Shown in pieces: positions 11,718 through 23,753 of a DNA stretch of 64,000 nt (within the stretch, counting starts at the first letter, position 1; the number at the start of each line of letters is the position of its first letter). The translations under genes were made by a program, and so were the position numbers. Source of the stretch: Aurelia coerulea (taxonomy: Eukaryota; Cnidaria; Scyphozoa; Semaeostomeae; Ulmaridae). The stretch spans positions 40,990,663-41,054,662 of the forward strand of contig CM076943.1 of assembly GCA_039566865.1 (NCBI GenBank). The letters are read 5' to 3'. Under the pieces are notes generated by a model. The model was not told the origin of the DNA. It saw only the letters and a list, made by a program, of their open reading frames with translations, and ran no database searches.

Positions 11718-13846
11718 CAGTGGCGTCGTGGGAGCATGATTTTAGGGGGGCCAAGGGTCAGAATTTACCGACAAAGAGACATTTCTCCGACAAAAATTAA
11801 GTAGGAATATAATGTATAAAAAGTGGCAAAATGTCTCAGAACTTTTGTCAAATAAAAGTTCCATAATAGCGAAGAATTTTTCAAAGGGACACAGCAGTCC
11901 TGTTAAGAGGCGATTCTTGTTGGAGGTGAGGCTGTTGTTGAGACGTGATTGGTGTTGGAGGTGAGGCTGAAGCTAGATGCGCAAGGAGGGAGGAAAACTG
12001 GGGGTCCGGGGGCCTGCCCCCGGAAAAATTTTCTGTGACCACGCCCTTTAGATCGTTGCAAAACGCCCCTATTTTGAAGAATCTACTATTTATTTTTCAT
12101 GGGAAATTTCGAAAAAAGGACCTCAAAAGCACTGGAAAATAGATCGTTTTCAAATTTTAGATAACAACGTGATAGCTTGATATAAATCTTCATTTCTATA
12201 AGCATCCGTTTACAGAAACTGAAAGTAATCCCATCTTAGCAATCATTTCCATCTTCCTCAACAATATTCACTTGTGCAAATTCTGACGAGCAACTCATTG
12301 AAAGCTTAATGCACAAACCATAAATGCATGACATTTCTTAAGTATGAAACGTGCAAAATAAATTGTAAATTTATCGTTTTTAGTCACCAAAATGTAGGTA
12401 AAGCGACCGAATTTTCGGGGGAAAAGTCCACGAATGTTTTTGACCGAAAGCATTTGTCTGAAATTTATTCGTCCGAAACTTTTTGCGCCTAATGTATCTA
12501 TTTTTCTAATAGAAAACACACTTTTCTTTCGATTGAAAAAGGATTTTTTTGCAGAAAAACAAACGAAGGACCTAGAGGGGTGTCGCCCTGATTGAGGGTA
12601 AACGCATTTTTACCGATTTTCACTATGTTGTCCGTTTGTTGCAGAATAACGCGAGTTGTGCCGAGCTAGAATCAAAATGCTCTTGAAAATATCCCATTGA
12701 CAGCATTTGATAAATCTTTGCTTGTTTTTGTTGAATAAAATTCCACCACTAACAGAGAGAAAATGTTTAAAGGAGCTCACCTGAGAACTGAGCTGTAAGT
12801 ATCCGCCATTGTTCATTTTAAATTTTATTGCTATGTTTTGGTTTTGCTTGTTTTCTTGACGTTATTTGAACTTTCCCAACAAAAACATGGCCGCACAGCA
12901 ACCCAAGCGTGTCTTGAAGAAGTACTGTACGTAACATATGAAATGCAAAATCCGTTTCCGCCACGATGGGTTTCTCTTTGTAAGCCGTTTGATTGGCCTA
13001 AAGTCGCCCTAATTGAGGGCATTGTGGTATCTTCCGGCTTTCGAACAAAATCTGCGCTACCAAAGCACCACAGGCGACCTATATTTGTGGTAAAAGGACC
13101 ATTTACGGTACAAAAATAGGTTGATTCTATTGAAAGACTGGAAAAATATTTTTCAATATTAGAAATTCATTTAAATATTGTTCAGGTGACAGAAGGAGGA
13201 AGAATTGATGTCAGCTTGCTGAAAAAATCTTCGAACGTATATGCGGTAACAAAGATCAATGGTTACAGTAACAAAACGCAGCAAACACAATCAGAAAACA
13301 TTTAAGAGCAACCTAAACACTTTAATCGTTGATATGCTGATGATTTTCGCATCAATTTGACTTAAATTTATATGAAACGAAGTGAAAGCTTGGATACCCT
13401 CAATCAGGGCGACGTCGGAAATTTAGGCCCTCTGGACCGCAGTGTGCTTGAGCAGTTCGCTCCAAAAGACGATATCGCCAATGACAAATGTATTTTATAT
13501 CAACAACGGGGAAGAGTTTAGGAAGGTATTCATGGTAAGTTCCTTTCTGAAAATTCTTTCGCTCAGCAGGAATATTTGGCCAAATGTGAAATACCCTCAA
13601 TCAGGGCGACACCCCTCTAGTTTTTGCCGAAAAACCAACTTTTTCATCAAAAAATACGTTTTCGCGATCGAAAAAGTGATATTTCATGTACACATTTCGA
13701 TTGCCATAAAGTAGCTGTGTAAGGAAAATGGATTAATTCAATTTTTTTCGATTTTTCCGACAAGAATGGAAAACTGACGAATTTTCCGACAACATTTTCA
13801 CAGGGGGGGCCATGACCCCCCTGGTCCCCCGGCCACGACGCCACTG
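11718..13846. mobile_element. hAT-like element with perfect 8-bp target duplication
   Basis: The termini CAGTGGCGTCGTGG and CCACGACGCCACTG are inverted repeats. GACTGCAG flanks both sides (11710-11717 and 13847-13854), a perfect 8-bp duplication as made by hAT transposases. Near the left end is a GGGGGCCTGCCCCCGGAAAA...GACCACGCCC module that recurs in other hAT-like elements here. No transposase is recognised. It hosts another element at 12576-13616. Confidence 0.85.
12576..13616. mobile_element. Nested TIR element with CTAG flanks
   Basis: The terminal inverted repeat AGGGGTGTCGCCCTGATTG (and its continuation GAGGGTA) opens at 12576 and closes in complement at 13616. CTAG occurs on both outer sides (12572-12575, 13617-13620). 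The core GTCGCCCT(G/A)ATTGAGGG also occurs internally at about 13004 (plus sense) and 13391 (minus sense), giving two copies each way. Reading frames at 12610-12816 and 12838-13119 have no recognisable domain. The superfamily is uncertain; a 4-bp duplication is known for Sola-type elements. Confidence 0.65.
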
Positions 13847-13854
13847 GACTGCAG

Positions 13855-14260
13855 GAAATCACAAGAGTCGACAGGAGTCTAAAAAACTCCCATAGCTAAA
13901 CTTTATTTCGATTTGGCCCAAGACTTGGCCCATGTCTTCTTTGAAGGATTTTGTTCAGCTTCAATTTCTCCACATGTGGTTTCTGTCTAAAACAGAATGC
14001 ACGCATTCGTTGCCGATCCCTTACTTCCAGTTATCGTCCAATATTTCACACCATTTTACTCTTCCTTCCCTCTTCTCATTTCATGAAGGCCTATTCTTTA
14101 ATAAGAGACCCAGCCAATCTAGGTTTCGTTGCCATTTGCTCGAGAGTATCGTAAATGTTAATCCTCTCAAGGAACAATTCAAGTACTATTTTAATCTAAA
14201 AACTATCAACAGTTTGAAAGCAATTTTCCATGCTGCACAGCAATGTCAAAACCTTTTTTT
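13855..14260. other. No gene recognised
   Basis: The frame at 13932-14273 has no recognised motif and is cut by the neighbouring element end. Nothing is supported here. Confidence 0.4.
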
Positions 14261-15569
14261 GTTGGGGAGATGAACCTCAGTAAGTCCGGTGAATTTGGCG
14301 TGACGTCGCTTTTGAGTCATTGGAACATGCGCAGTAGGGTTTTATGAAGCGCGGGAATTTCAAAAGTGAAAGTTATTCAGAAGTTGGAGTAATGGCGGCA
14401 AGAGCAAGAGAGCTGCGGTGTGGTTACAGCACACAAATGGTAGAGAGATGGTATGAAAGCTAACTATGTGTTTATACCTTGATTTATTAGCAAGCTGTGT
14501 TTTTATATGCGAATACAACGAAAAGATACTGTAAAGCAGGGGAAGGAATTAGTTAGTTAGGCCATCAAGCCTGGAAGTACAGTATAACCTTGGCTAGGCC
14601 TTTCGGCCGAGCTTGCTCACAATGAGTATTTTGCTGCTGACTTTAAGCTGTGCGAACAGATGAAGTACTTATTATTAACGAAAACAGGAATTGAGAGTAC
14701 ACGTATTTTTATAAGAAATTAAGAATTACATTCAGTACTGAAAGCTTCTTAGAATTATCAAATTTTGATTACTCTCTGGGTACATTTTTATTATTTGCTT
14801 GTTTGTTTCTTCCCTTCGTTAGTTAGTTCAGTTCACCTGTTTTTTGTTATGTTCTTTAAGCTACCATACCTTGTAAGATAGGTAGTGCATTTTAGCCTTA
14901 TGATGATGATGAAGGTACTCCCCCTGAGCCTCAGGCCTGAACGTTTGACAAATTGAAGTTTTCCAAGCCTTTCCGGTGTTTAGACTTTACTCAAGTACCT
15001 TCGGAGTAATATGGACAGGAAACGAGTGAAAATTATGTAAAAATATGTGAAGGATTCCCTTTGTCAAAACAAATATTTTCTTAAGCTATATTTTCCCAGT
15101 ACTGGAAGTGGGCGTTTCTTATAAAAAATTCGTGTACTCACAATGTCTTCCTTTCCTTGTGCTTTTACAGCAGAATTTGTAGTAGTCCTGCACCCAAAAC
15201 CCCGACACGATGAGTACATTTAGCCAATAACCACCACAAAACCAACCTCCTAGGCCTACCACTATATATGGTTTGTTGATCAAACCAGATAGACGAAACC
15301 ATCCACACGACTGAACATTGGCCTAAGAACACACGCTGCTTTTGCTGGGAAAATATAGACTGATTACTATGAGTCAACGCCATCGCTCCTTCAAACAGGC
15401 TAGTGCGACCTTTGTCATTTACTGCGCAAGGACGAAACTCAGAATCAAGTAATCAATCTACGAAATACTACGTTCTGCGCATGTTCCAATGACGGAAGTT
15501 TCTATTGGTTAGGACTTACGCGATCTGCAATTGTTTTGAACAATGCAGACCGAGGTTCATCTCCCCAAC
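14261..15569. mobile_element. TIR element with GTTGGGGAGATGAACCTC ends
   Basis: The terminus GTTGGGGAGATGAACCTC at 14261-14278 is exactly inverted at 15552-15569. Further in, TCATTGGAACATGCGCAGTA is mirrored by TTCTGCGCATGTTCCAATGA, so the arms extend about 80 bp with gaps. The target duplication is not clear. A TATAAGAAAC-type element (14700-15134) is inserted inside. Non-coding. Confidence 0.7.
14700..15134. mobile_element. TATAAGAAAC-ended TA element, uninterrupted copy
   Basis: It starts CACGTATTTTTATAAG after TA and ends CTTATAAAAAATTCGTG before TA. The internal track with TACCTT(C/A)(G)GAGTAATATG and CAGTACTGG is shared with copies at 27339-27956 and 41945-42250. At the CAGTACTGG position this copy is unoccupied where the 27339 copy has an insertion. 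Non-coding. Confidence 0.75.
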
Positions 15570-16766
15570 AACTCGGATGGTAGTTGAAAACATAAAAGGG
15601 GATGTTTCTCTTGAGAGAAGGGGGAGTTCCCGAGAAAGGGCTAAAAAGGCATCTAAAAATTAGAAAATATTGCAATTGTGGCACTCTGGAGCGCCAATCC
15701 CTCTCCCAATAACTAAATTTTTGAGGTGGAAACTCCTTAAATATAGCAAGGCTGTCAAAAGACGACATTTAGCAAATAAACTGGGGGAAATGGCCTTCGA
15801 AGGGTAGGAAATGTGCAATTTCCACTCGACCCCCCTCCAGCACCTAAAAAATCCCCGGACCTAGATCCCTCTCCAAATGGGTCCCAATGCATATCAAGCG
15901 AAAAGAGATCCCACTGGGATTTTTAAAAAATCTAAAAACCCCTCAATGGGGTGTTGAAGGGCACCCATTTTTTGACGTCATGAGCAGCGCGAGAACAATC
16001 GAATGACAAAGGACTTCGAGCTCAACACAAAGGGAAACAAAGGGCTTGGCAAGCCGAAAGTGGGGTGAGGAAATTGGCAAATAACCCCTCGACCAGAGTC
16101 CTGACTGGAAAAAGAGGACGTTTTGAGGAGGAACGGAATGTTGGGCGACGTTTTCACCTTTGGTTTGACTTCGCCCATGTTACGGTTCTGCCAATCGAAC
16201 TGTCTAGACAATTGGAACATTCGCGAGAGGGACAAAGGGAATGACGCGACATCCGACTGCAACGAATATGTATATAGATGGTTGTTGTGGATGTGGGTTG
16301 CGTATTGGTTTTGTTAGTTGAAACCTTGCCTTGCCTGGATCCTGAAGTACAAAGGGATAATGTGCTTGCAAATGGAGAACTATACGGAGCACTGAAGCAC
16401 TGAACATTTGTTTGCAAGGTTGACCCAGATTTTTTTTGGGGGGGGGGGTATGAAGCCCCCCATATGCTGTTGAATGCTGTTACAGGACATAAACCTGTTT
16501 TAAGTAGCCAGGAGCAACCTAGGAGGGTCTAAGTTGGTGATACGCTGGTGGCCATAAATGCGTAGTAGAAGTTTTGAGGCTCCTCAAACCAACAAGACAA
16601 AGTCGAAAACATGTGTGTCACTATGTACCCCCAATGATACAAAGAACTGGTACGAGAGGAGCTAGAATGCTTGGTTTTTACCAATGATAAAAAACCAAAA
16701 AAACTGCGAGTACCGCTGCCTTTATCAAATTATGACAGCAAGGAGCAGCAGCAGCCAGCAGCGGTA
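15570..16766. other. No gene recognised
   Basis: Several overlapping short frames at 15978-16417 lie in a locally more GC-rich stretch but show no domain. A G-run and matching C-run at 16438-16460 resemble transposon subterminal tracts without identifiable ends. Confidence 0.4.
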
Positions 16767-16768
16767 TA

Positions 16769-17881
16769 CAGGTGTCCCAAAAAAAATTGTGCCCCGTTTG
16801 TCTGAAGATTGCGACAATACAGCAAAAGATTCTCGCCAAAATTTTGCATGATGGTGCTCTTCAGATATTCAATTAAAGTTTGCAACCATCCCCATCAAAT
16901 TCCATTGAACAATGATGGAGGCATGGCCTTCAGAAGACAAAATTTGCCCGATCACTGAAACCAGCGGTCGGCCATTTGTCTTACTATTTTGCAGCGATAA
17001 ATAGCTTTATGGAATGAAAATGAAACAGCAGCCTCCAATGTCATAGCTCTCGTGAAAATTCCGATAATCCTCAGAGAGTTCCACCATTTCTGACCTCACA
17101 GAAATGATTTCTTACCTCACGTGAAGATACTTTGCTAGAATAAAGGACCCCTGGATCAATAATGGCCTGAACGTTGAGCAAATCAACTATTTTGACAGAT
17201 CTATCATGACACACAAAATAGTCAACAAGCAGTGCCCTGAGAGCCGCTGGAACAAGTATAGTCAGAGGAATGAAATTTCTAGGTATAACACAAGAAACAA
17301 TAGAAATCTCGACATCCCAAAGTTTAAACTTGAGTGTACAAAAAAAAGTTTCCACCTTTCCGGGCTTAAAGCTTGGAATGAAATACCAATTGAAATAAGG
17401 GAAATCCCCTCGCTCTATCAGTTTAAAAGAAAATTAAAAACGCATTTAAAGAGCTCAGTAACCCTAACTAAAACACGACTCCCAGGAAGATCAGATCTCA
17501 GCCTGGATCCAATCCTAGCTAATACCAAATTTTAAAATTTGTTTTTCGTTATTCATTTATAACAAACTTGTAACTTTTGTAGTTTAATTTTGTACTGATG
17601 GGATATCGTGTAAAAATATGAATTAATAAATAAAATAGAAAATAAATACTTATCACTGCAAAATAGTAAGGCAAAATGGCCGACTGCTGGTTTCAGTCGT
17701 CAGGTAAATTTGGTCTTCTGAAGGTCGTAGCTCCATGATTTTCAACGGATTTTTACGGGGATGGTAGCAAACTTTAATTGAACATCTGAAGAGCACCATC
17801 ATGCAAAAGTTTGGTGAGAATCCTTTGCCGTTTTGTCGCAATTTTAAGACGAACGGGGAACAATGTTTTTGGGACACTCTG
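16769..17881. mobile_element. Mariner-type long-TIR element split by a LINE insertion
   Basis: It is the same family as 464-1050: CAGGTGTCCCAAAA after TA at the left and GGGACACTCTG before TA at the right. The two arms are 16769-17132 and 17646-17881; the middle is a LINE tail. Removing the LINE and one ATACTT restores the arrangement seen at 29053-29644. Non-coding apart from the LINE remnant. Confidence 0.85.
17133..17645 (+). pseudogene. 5'-truncated LINE: reverse-transcriptase ORF C-terminal end
   Basis: An open frame from about 17143 to 17535 encodes the last ~130 residues typical of non-LTR retrotransposon polyproteins: an NTRNNRNLDIPK stretch, then SFHLSGLKAWNEIPIEIR, then a basic FKRKLKTHL end. 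It carries no catalytic RT motif because it begins downstream of the RT core. The 3' tail is AT-rich with AATAAATAAAA units. ATACTT at 17127-17132 and 17646-17651 is the target duplication, inside the mariner-type element, so this is a classic 5'-truncated insertion. It is inactive by truncation. Confidence 0.85.
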
Positions 17882-17883
17882 TA

Positions 17884-18337
17884 GTACATGGGGAGAGAGT
17901 TATAGCCACAATCGGTTTGCTACCTTGGCTTGTGCGGCTGGTTGCGAGATTACTGGAAACCTGTATGTACAATGGGATGAAGGGTGTGTACCATGAACCC
18001 GAATGTGCCATGGGATGAAGGATCCTGAGCATGCAAGAAAGAACCGTGCGTGAAACTTGTGAAATGTTAGCCCAGACCAAAGCTGTGCAGCATAGGAAAA
18101 TGCGCTTGAAGTGCCAAAGGGGTGAATCAAAATGCAGATGCAGAGAAACTGTACCAAGGAGCTGTTTGGCTAAAAGCATGCTTTATTTGGGCTTGTACTG
18201 TATATGAACCAACCTACTGATAAGCAGCTTTGGGATGGAATACAATTACTGCAACATGGGATATGAAGGACCACGAGCCTGTGGGAATGGTTTGTCAGGG
18301 TGACCATTGGACCTGTGAGAAAGCAACATGGTTTTGT
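17884..18337. other. No gene; partial repeat shared with 19080-19170
   Basis: CAGACCAAAGCTGTGCAG and the following sequence to GTGCAGATAAACTG occur here (18073-18150) and again at 19083-19145 in the same orientation on either side of the hAT-like element. This suggests a duplicated older repeat. Overlapping frames on the minus strand show no domain. Confidence 0.4.
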
Positions 18338-18345
18338 GCGGGGGA

Positions 18346-19037
18346 CAGAGACCGCGCAGCGGTTTCAAAGTGGGGGGGCTGAGCGGCGAGCGAAGCGAGC
18401 CGTATTAGGGGTCCAGGGGCTTGCCCCCAGAAAATTTTTGAGACCACGCCCTTCAGGACGTCGGAAAACGCCCCTTTCGAAAAAAGACTTGGCTCTTTAC
18501 GTCTATATTTATTATATGCAGTTGCAGTTCGGTTCAGAAAAGATTTTAATTACTATGAAAGAGATTTATATCCGTACAACCGTACAACCAACGAAATTAG
18601 CAACAAAGCTTTTCTTCTGAAAAAAAACTATTACTACTTAAGATCTGTCAAACTTTCCAAAGTTGCGATGCTTATTTTCATTTTTAACGAAATCATTAGC
18701 AATTTCCAAGAGGGGCATCGTGTCTGCTCGTTGTTTATGAATGTTTATTATTGCTAGATTGTTGAATCTTGCTTGCTTCAAGTTTGAACGGAGCCAGGTT
18801 TTGCGGCGTCTAGCTATAGTATTGAGAAAGATCTCTCAGCAGATACAGCAGTTGGGTGTTAATGACCATGTTTTACGTTATACTAAATATACCACGGCTG
18901 CCCGGTTGACACATAAATTTGTGTATGAGTTGTTTTTTTTTTCGTTGTCATTTATTTATTTGAATGGAAAAAATTGAAATCTTTGAAAAAAGTGGAGGGC
19001 TATAGCCCCCCCTAGCCCAATGGCTGCGCGGTCCCTG
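18346..19037. mobile_element. hAT-like element with perfect 8-bp target duplication
   Basis: The ends CAGAGACCGCGCAGC and GCTGCGCGGTCCCTG are inverted repeats. GCGGGGGA flanks both sides (18338-18345, 19038-19045). The subterminal module GGGGCTTGCCCCCAGAAAATT...GACCACGCCC matches the 11718 element. At 692 bp with no transposase, it is non-autonomous. Confidence 0.85.
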
Positions 19038-19045
19038 GCGGGGGA

Positions 19046-20964
19046 CCATGAATCGTTGAGGAAACTCTACTGAATTCTTGTACCAGACCAAAGCTGTGCA
19101 GCAGTGCCAAAAAGATAAATAAAAAAGCAGGTGCAGATAAACTGCCAAGGAGGGGATTCAACACATGCACATTAGCCTTGTTTCGTTGCGGCTGTTTGTA
19201 TTTCAACAAAATTGCATCTATTGGTGTTGTTGTTGTATTCTGTTTCCAGGAGGACTATTCTGTGCCAGTTCCTGCTGCTCTTGCCGTGTTTCATTTATAC
19301 TGAGCCTACCTATAGAATATGTTGCAGCTTAATTTATAACACAGGTAATACTCAAATTTTGACAGATTTATAAATTGTACTTTTGTTGTTTGTATGTTTA
19401 TAATATACTACTCCCTTTGATTTCTTAATGTAATCTTTCGTCACGCAAATACAATGCATCACGGCTTTTCCCTAAACCCTCTGACCTCCCCCATCACGGT
19501 CAAAGGCCGCGATGCGTGACGAAATGTAATGGTCGACTGCCCGTTTGATTAGTATGTTTTGATTGAGCTTGAGCTGCGTAGCGTTTTACGAGCTCCTGGG
19601 GTTCCCTTGCGCAGTGGTGTAGCCGTAGCAGCATTTTACTAGACTAGCTACACTATACCCTCAAGCTCGCAGTTGTTGTTGTTGCTGATACCAGAGGCAC
19701 CGGAAGCTTCATGATGCGGCAGGAGCAGGAATCCCAGAAAGGGGCACCTTTGGGTGTCAATGTTTGCAGTTGAAAATAATCAGGAATCGTCGTTTAGGAT
19801 ATTGTGCAAAGCATCCATGTCGACACGGGCGTCGCCAGCCTAAAAAAGGTGGGGTCGAAGGGAAGGAGGGGGCCTGGGGGTGAAGCCCCGAGAAAAATTA
19901 TCCTGACCACGCCCTTCAGACCCTCGGAGAACGTGGGAAACGCCCGTCAGACATTCGAAAAACGTGGGAATGCCCTTTTTATAATTGTGATCTATTTCGA
20001 TATTTCTGGAAAAGCAACCATCTCAAGCACAAAGAAGTACACCATACATTTATTTACGAGGAAGGAAAAGATATGATTAGAAAGTGAGATTTAAGGCCTT
20101 TCTCGAAATCTTCAATGAAGGAATTCAGAATTCAAGAGGAAAAATAGCCTGCGTGCAGCCTCAACTATCCTGAAGTGTAGGATTGTTGAAGCTGCACACA
20201 GGTTAGAGGAAGGCCAGTTATCGCAAAATGTTTTCAAGCCAGTCAAAATATATCCTCCCCAAGCTGGACGAGAAACAACTCGCTTCCAATGTCAAACAGA
20301 CGGGATTAATTAATAGTTCTCTGAAATTAAATTTTTGGAAAGGGCACTTTACTGCCCCCGCGCTGCCCCCGTGGCTCCGGCGCCCTTGGCTGATACGGAG
20401 CACACAGAGATTGTGTAGCTAGTCTAGCGTTTTGCACCAAGCAATCTATTTCTATGTAAATTAATGTAGCACTTTTCCAGTTTTGATTAACAACTTTTGA
20501 TAGAGTTGCAGCTGCATAGCGTTTTACGGGCTCCGAAGGTTCTTTTCTTTAGCGGTGTAGTGTTTTACACGGAGTCATGTATTTGAATGTAAAGTTTCAC
20601 AACGCTTTGCAACTTTTAGTCGATTCAAGGTGGAGCTGCGTACCATTTTAAGAGCTCAATTGATTAGCGTTTAGCTACTTCTACGATCCTAGCGCTTCAA
20701 TCTAAGTACTGGTGCATTTTATATCCAAAATTAGTACAAAATTAGACACAGGGAAAGGTTACTATAGGAATGGCATAAACTAGCCCGGAGTAGTTTTATC
20801 AAAAAGAGCATTTCTGCAATCGAATCTGTCAGCAATTATCTCACATTGACTTTTTTCCAAACCAAAACATAGCAGATTATATGAAAATCAGCATTAAACA
20901 CGTTTTTGGCAACTTAAAACTGTTTGGCTATTCATTTCTTTACTTCCTCTTATGTTTAACTGGT
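19046..20964. other. Repeat debris, no gene
   Basis: It holds a short palindrome with CGTCACGCA and TGCGTGACG arms (19440-19521), and a possible worn hAT-like element at about 19825-20390 (GGGCGTCGCCAGCC against GGCTCCGGCGCCC, with the GAAAAATTATCCTGACCACGCCC module). AGCTGCGTAGCGTTTTACGAGCTC-like phrases repeat at 19570, 20510 and 20635. Reading frames here are short and unrecognised. Confidence 0.45.
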
Positions 20965-20968
20965 TTAA

Positions 20969-21674
20969 CCCTATCAGGCCTAGGGTATTTGATGCTCTAG
21001 GAAGACTAGGGGGGGGGGCTGATTCAGCCCCCCCCCCATGTTTATTTCCGTTCTGAACGACGTAGAGCCTTGAAACTTGGCATGTGCATAAATCCCAAAA
21101 TTAAAATCTATTTTTAGTTATGTCACGTGACGTGGTGATGACGTCACAATAAAGAATTTTCAAAGTCAATAGGGCTCTGTACTAAAACTTTTAAATCGTC
21201 GATTGTAAGAAAACGAAAGGCAATAAAGACATGGGTCCAATTTTAGTGTATTCTATGGTCAAATAGCCTTTGATTTGCAAAGAAAAATTTGTAAAAAGGG
21301 ATGACGTCATCACACAGGAATTCGAAGAATGTGTGCATGCGTACAGCCAAAATACGCATAATCATACTTTTAAATTAAATACCCAATTATGCAGTTGGAT
21401 AGGGGATCAAAAGTATCATATATCCCCCCAATTTCATTGTTTTCCTGCATTTGCTGTAGATTTTATTGGCATTTATTAAAATTTTGCACAGACATCTCTC
21501 AAAATTTGATCGCGTTTGCCCCCTGGAATGAATTTAATTTTCTAAAAAGTTCATTTTTGATTATAAGAAAGATAGAAACTAAAAGTTATAAAAGTTTCAG
21601 CGTTGAAAATGCACTACGTAAAAATCCACAGAACAAAAGCCGCTAGCCCCCCCCCCCCCCTAGGCTTGATAGGG
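20969..21674. mobile_element. piggyBac-like TTAA element
   Basis: CCCTATCAGGCCTAG after TTAA (20965-20968) is mirrored by CTAGGCTTGATAGGG before TTAA (21675-21678). Next to each end lie G- and C-runs (21009-21017, 21029-21037, 21645-21660). TGACGTCA-type palindromes lie inside. No transposase. Confidence 0.8.
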
Positions 21675-21899
21675 TTAAACTGTATTGTCTCAAATTTTGA
21701 TTTCTGTGACCAACTGCTGATCGGTTTTTCCCTCATTTTCGACCGGAGTACCCTATATGGACAAACTCATTCTCTTCCATCAAAATTTAGGAGTGCAATT
21801 GTGAATCCAGTTTCGTGGCTGATTGTACTTGTAAAGAGTCATGACTGGTCAAAGGTAACACTGACTGGTCAAAGGTAACACAAGGCTCAAATCTCTTAG

Positions 21900-22787
21900 C
21901 CCTATTCGTACTGGGGGGGGGGGGGCGTTTTTCGCCCCCCCTGCCAGTTTTTGCTGCATTACGCTAAAACGACAAGAGATATAACCACCAGTTTTGGTGA
22001 CTTTTACTCAAATTTCATAGGCAATTAAATTCTTAACATTTCATTGTTCTACCTCTGATCATGTGACCACAGTAATACCATATTTGGAGAGTAGTCAACA
22101 AAAAAATCTTAAAATGTCCGTAGTTTTCGTGTCGTTTGCTTGATCGATCTCAAACATGCACCACTCGATTGCATTTGATGAGTACTTTCATTTGATATAT
22201 AATTTTTTTAAATTTGCTGATGTCAGCAAAATTTAATATCTATGACGTCATTCACATTTATGACGTCATTTACCTAATAAAGAAGTGTCAAATATAAATT
22301 TTTTTAGTCTAATTTGCTTCATCTTATTAATTTGATTCATTTTGAGTCTATACTTACTAGATAAAAGGGCAGGACTGGCAAAAACCTGCGATGAAAGTAA
22401 AAGCTTGCAACAAAAGGCTAATTTAAGGCTAATTGTGCTAAAAATAGAAACTAAAAAATTTTGCAAAGTATGTATATTTAAACTATGACATGTTTCCTAC
22501 TATTTGAAACAAATTTGGAGAAAGTCGGTTGAGTGGTTGATTAAATAGAATTTTTCTGGTTAAGAAGGTATAAATTTGCCAATTTTCGTCAGTTTTTCGG
22601 TTGCCTAGCAACGAATCACGTGACTTATTAATTGTCATTGTTATAGTTGAATAGCCAATTGTCTAAAAAACAATAGGGGTAAGTCTTATTGTTATATCTT
22701 TTGTAGTTTTGGAGAAAAAGAGGGGGGGGGGGCGAAAAACGCCCCCCCAGTACAAAATACCTAAAAAATCGCCCAGTACAGATAGGG
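21900..22787. mobile_element. piggyBac-like TTAA element
   Basis: The left end CCCTATTCGTACTGGG follows TTAG (one base off TTAA); the right end CCCAGTACAGATAGGG precedes TTAA (22788-22791). Long G/C subterminal hairpins are present at both ends. It is near-identical in layout to 48387-49268. The interior carries two TATGACGTCAT palindromes and a CAAATGAAAG-type phrase that links the family to the satellite at 37025-39010. Confidence 0.8.
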
Positions 22788-22791
22788 TTAA

Positions 22792-23367
22792 AAAGGTCAG
22801 TGTACAATTCTATTACTATTTCTATTTCTATTACGGTTTTCCTTTAATTAAATGACTTGGAAGAAACTTGGGTTTTTTGCTGCAGATTTAGATTTTGCTG
22901 TAGATTGCAGTGGAGATTTATTGATATCCTTATTAGTTTCGAATTGGCAGCATTTATTAAATATGAGGCTATATATATCTTAAACGAGAAAAGCTACAGA
23001 TTTCTGCTTGCCAATATATTGTAGACCTTGATAAACTATGCTTTTCTTGAAGGTTATATCATTTTTCCTCTATTGGTTTAGGATTTACGCTGATTGAAAT
23101 TTTTTCAAAATTTTCTATAATTTTTTTCCAACAATAATTAAATTGCTGCCATTTTGAAAAAAATCACGATATCAAAAAATTTCCACGGCAGATTTACAGC
23201 AAAGTACCATAATTTCCTTTGAAGCCATTCAATTCAAAGAAAAATGTCATAGAATTTTACACCCACATTTTTAAAGATTTGGAAGATTTGAGTGCTATCT
23301 GTCAAAGATGCCTTGTTTTTCAATTTAAGAAAAGTGCCGGTTCCTGATCATATGGTTTTTCTTGGTC
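22792..23367. other. No gene recognised
   Basis: AT-rich sequence. The part from about 23300 rightward belongs to duplication arm 2; the rest has no match in arm 1. No coding content is seen. Confidence 0.4.
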
Positions 23368-23371
23368 TTAA

Positions 23372-23530
23372 AGGCTAATTTCCAGTCAGTAGAATTTTCC
23401 GAGCGGGCGAGTTTTAGACAATAAAAGGTCGCTCGGCCGTATCTCTCTATTCAATTCCAGAGGGACTTTTTCTCTCGCATACAATAGAAATTCCGCTCGC
23501 TCGGAAAATTCCACTGACTGGAAATCAGCC
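23372..23530. mobile_element. Small Kolobok-like TTAA palindromic element
   Basis: It opens AGGCTAATTTCCAGTCAGT after TTAA (23368-23371) and closes ACTGACTGGAAATCAGCC before TTAA (23531-23534). Arm 1 of the duplication (7549-7552) has the single, empty TTAA at the same place, proving insertion with TTAA duplication. AGG-type termini with TTAA fit Kolobok rather than piggyBac. Confidence 0.75.
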
Positions 23531-23753
23531 TTAAGATTTCTGTTTCCATTGAATTTACCCTCCTTCCTTTTTGGAAGCTGTGTCCGCTAAACTGCATTTG
23601 ACCAAACTTTTTTGTTGGAAGTTTGGTCTTTCTGCTTTTGAATAGAAATTTAATCATTCAGATCCGTCAGTTACTTGCGATGTTATGAATATTTGAAAGT
23701 GAGAACTTATGCTGGCTAACCCAGTTTGTGTGACGAAATTTGTGAAATTTATA

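Noticed and set aside
12838..13119. 93-codon frame inside the nested CTAG-flanked element
   Set aside because: Part of it is a translation of the internal copy of the terminal motif; no domain seen.
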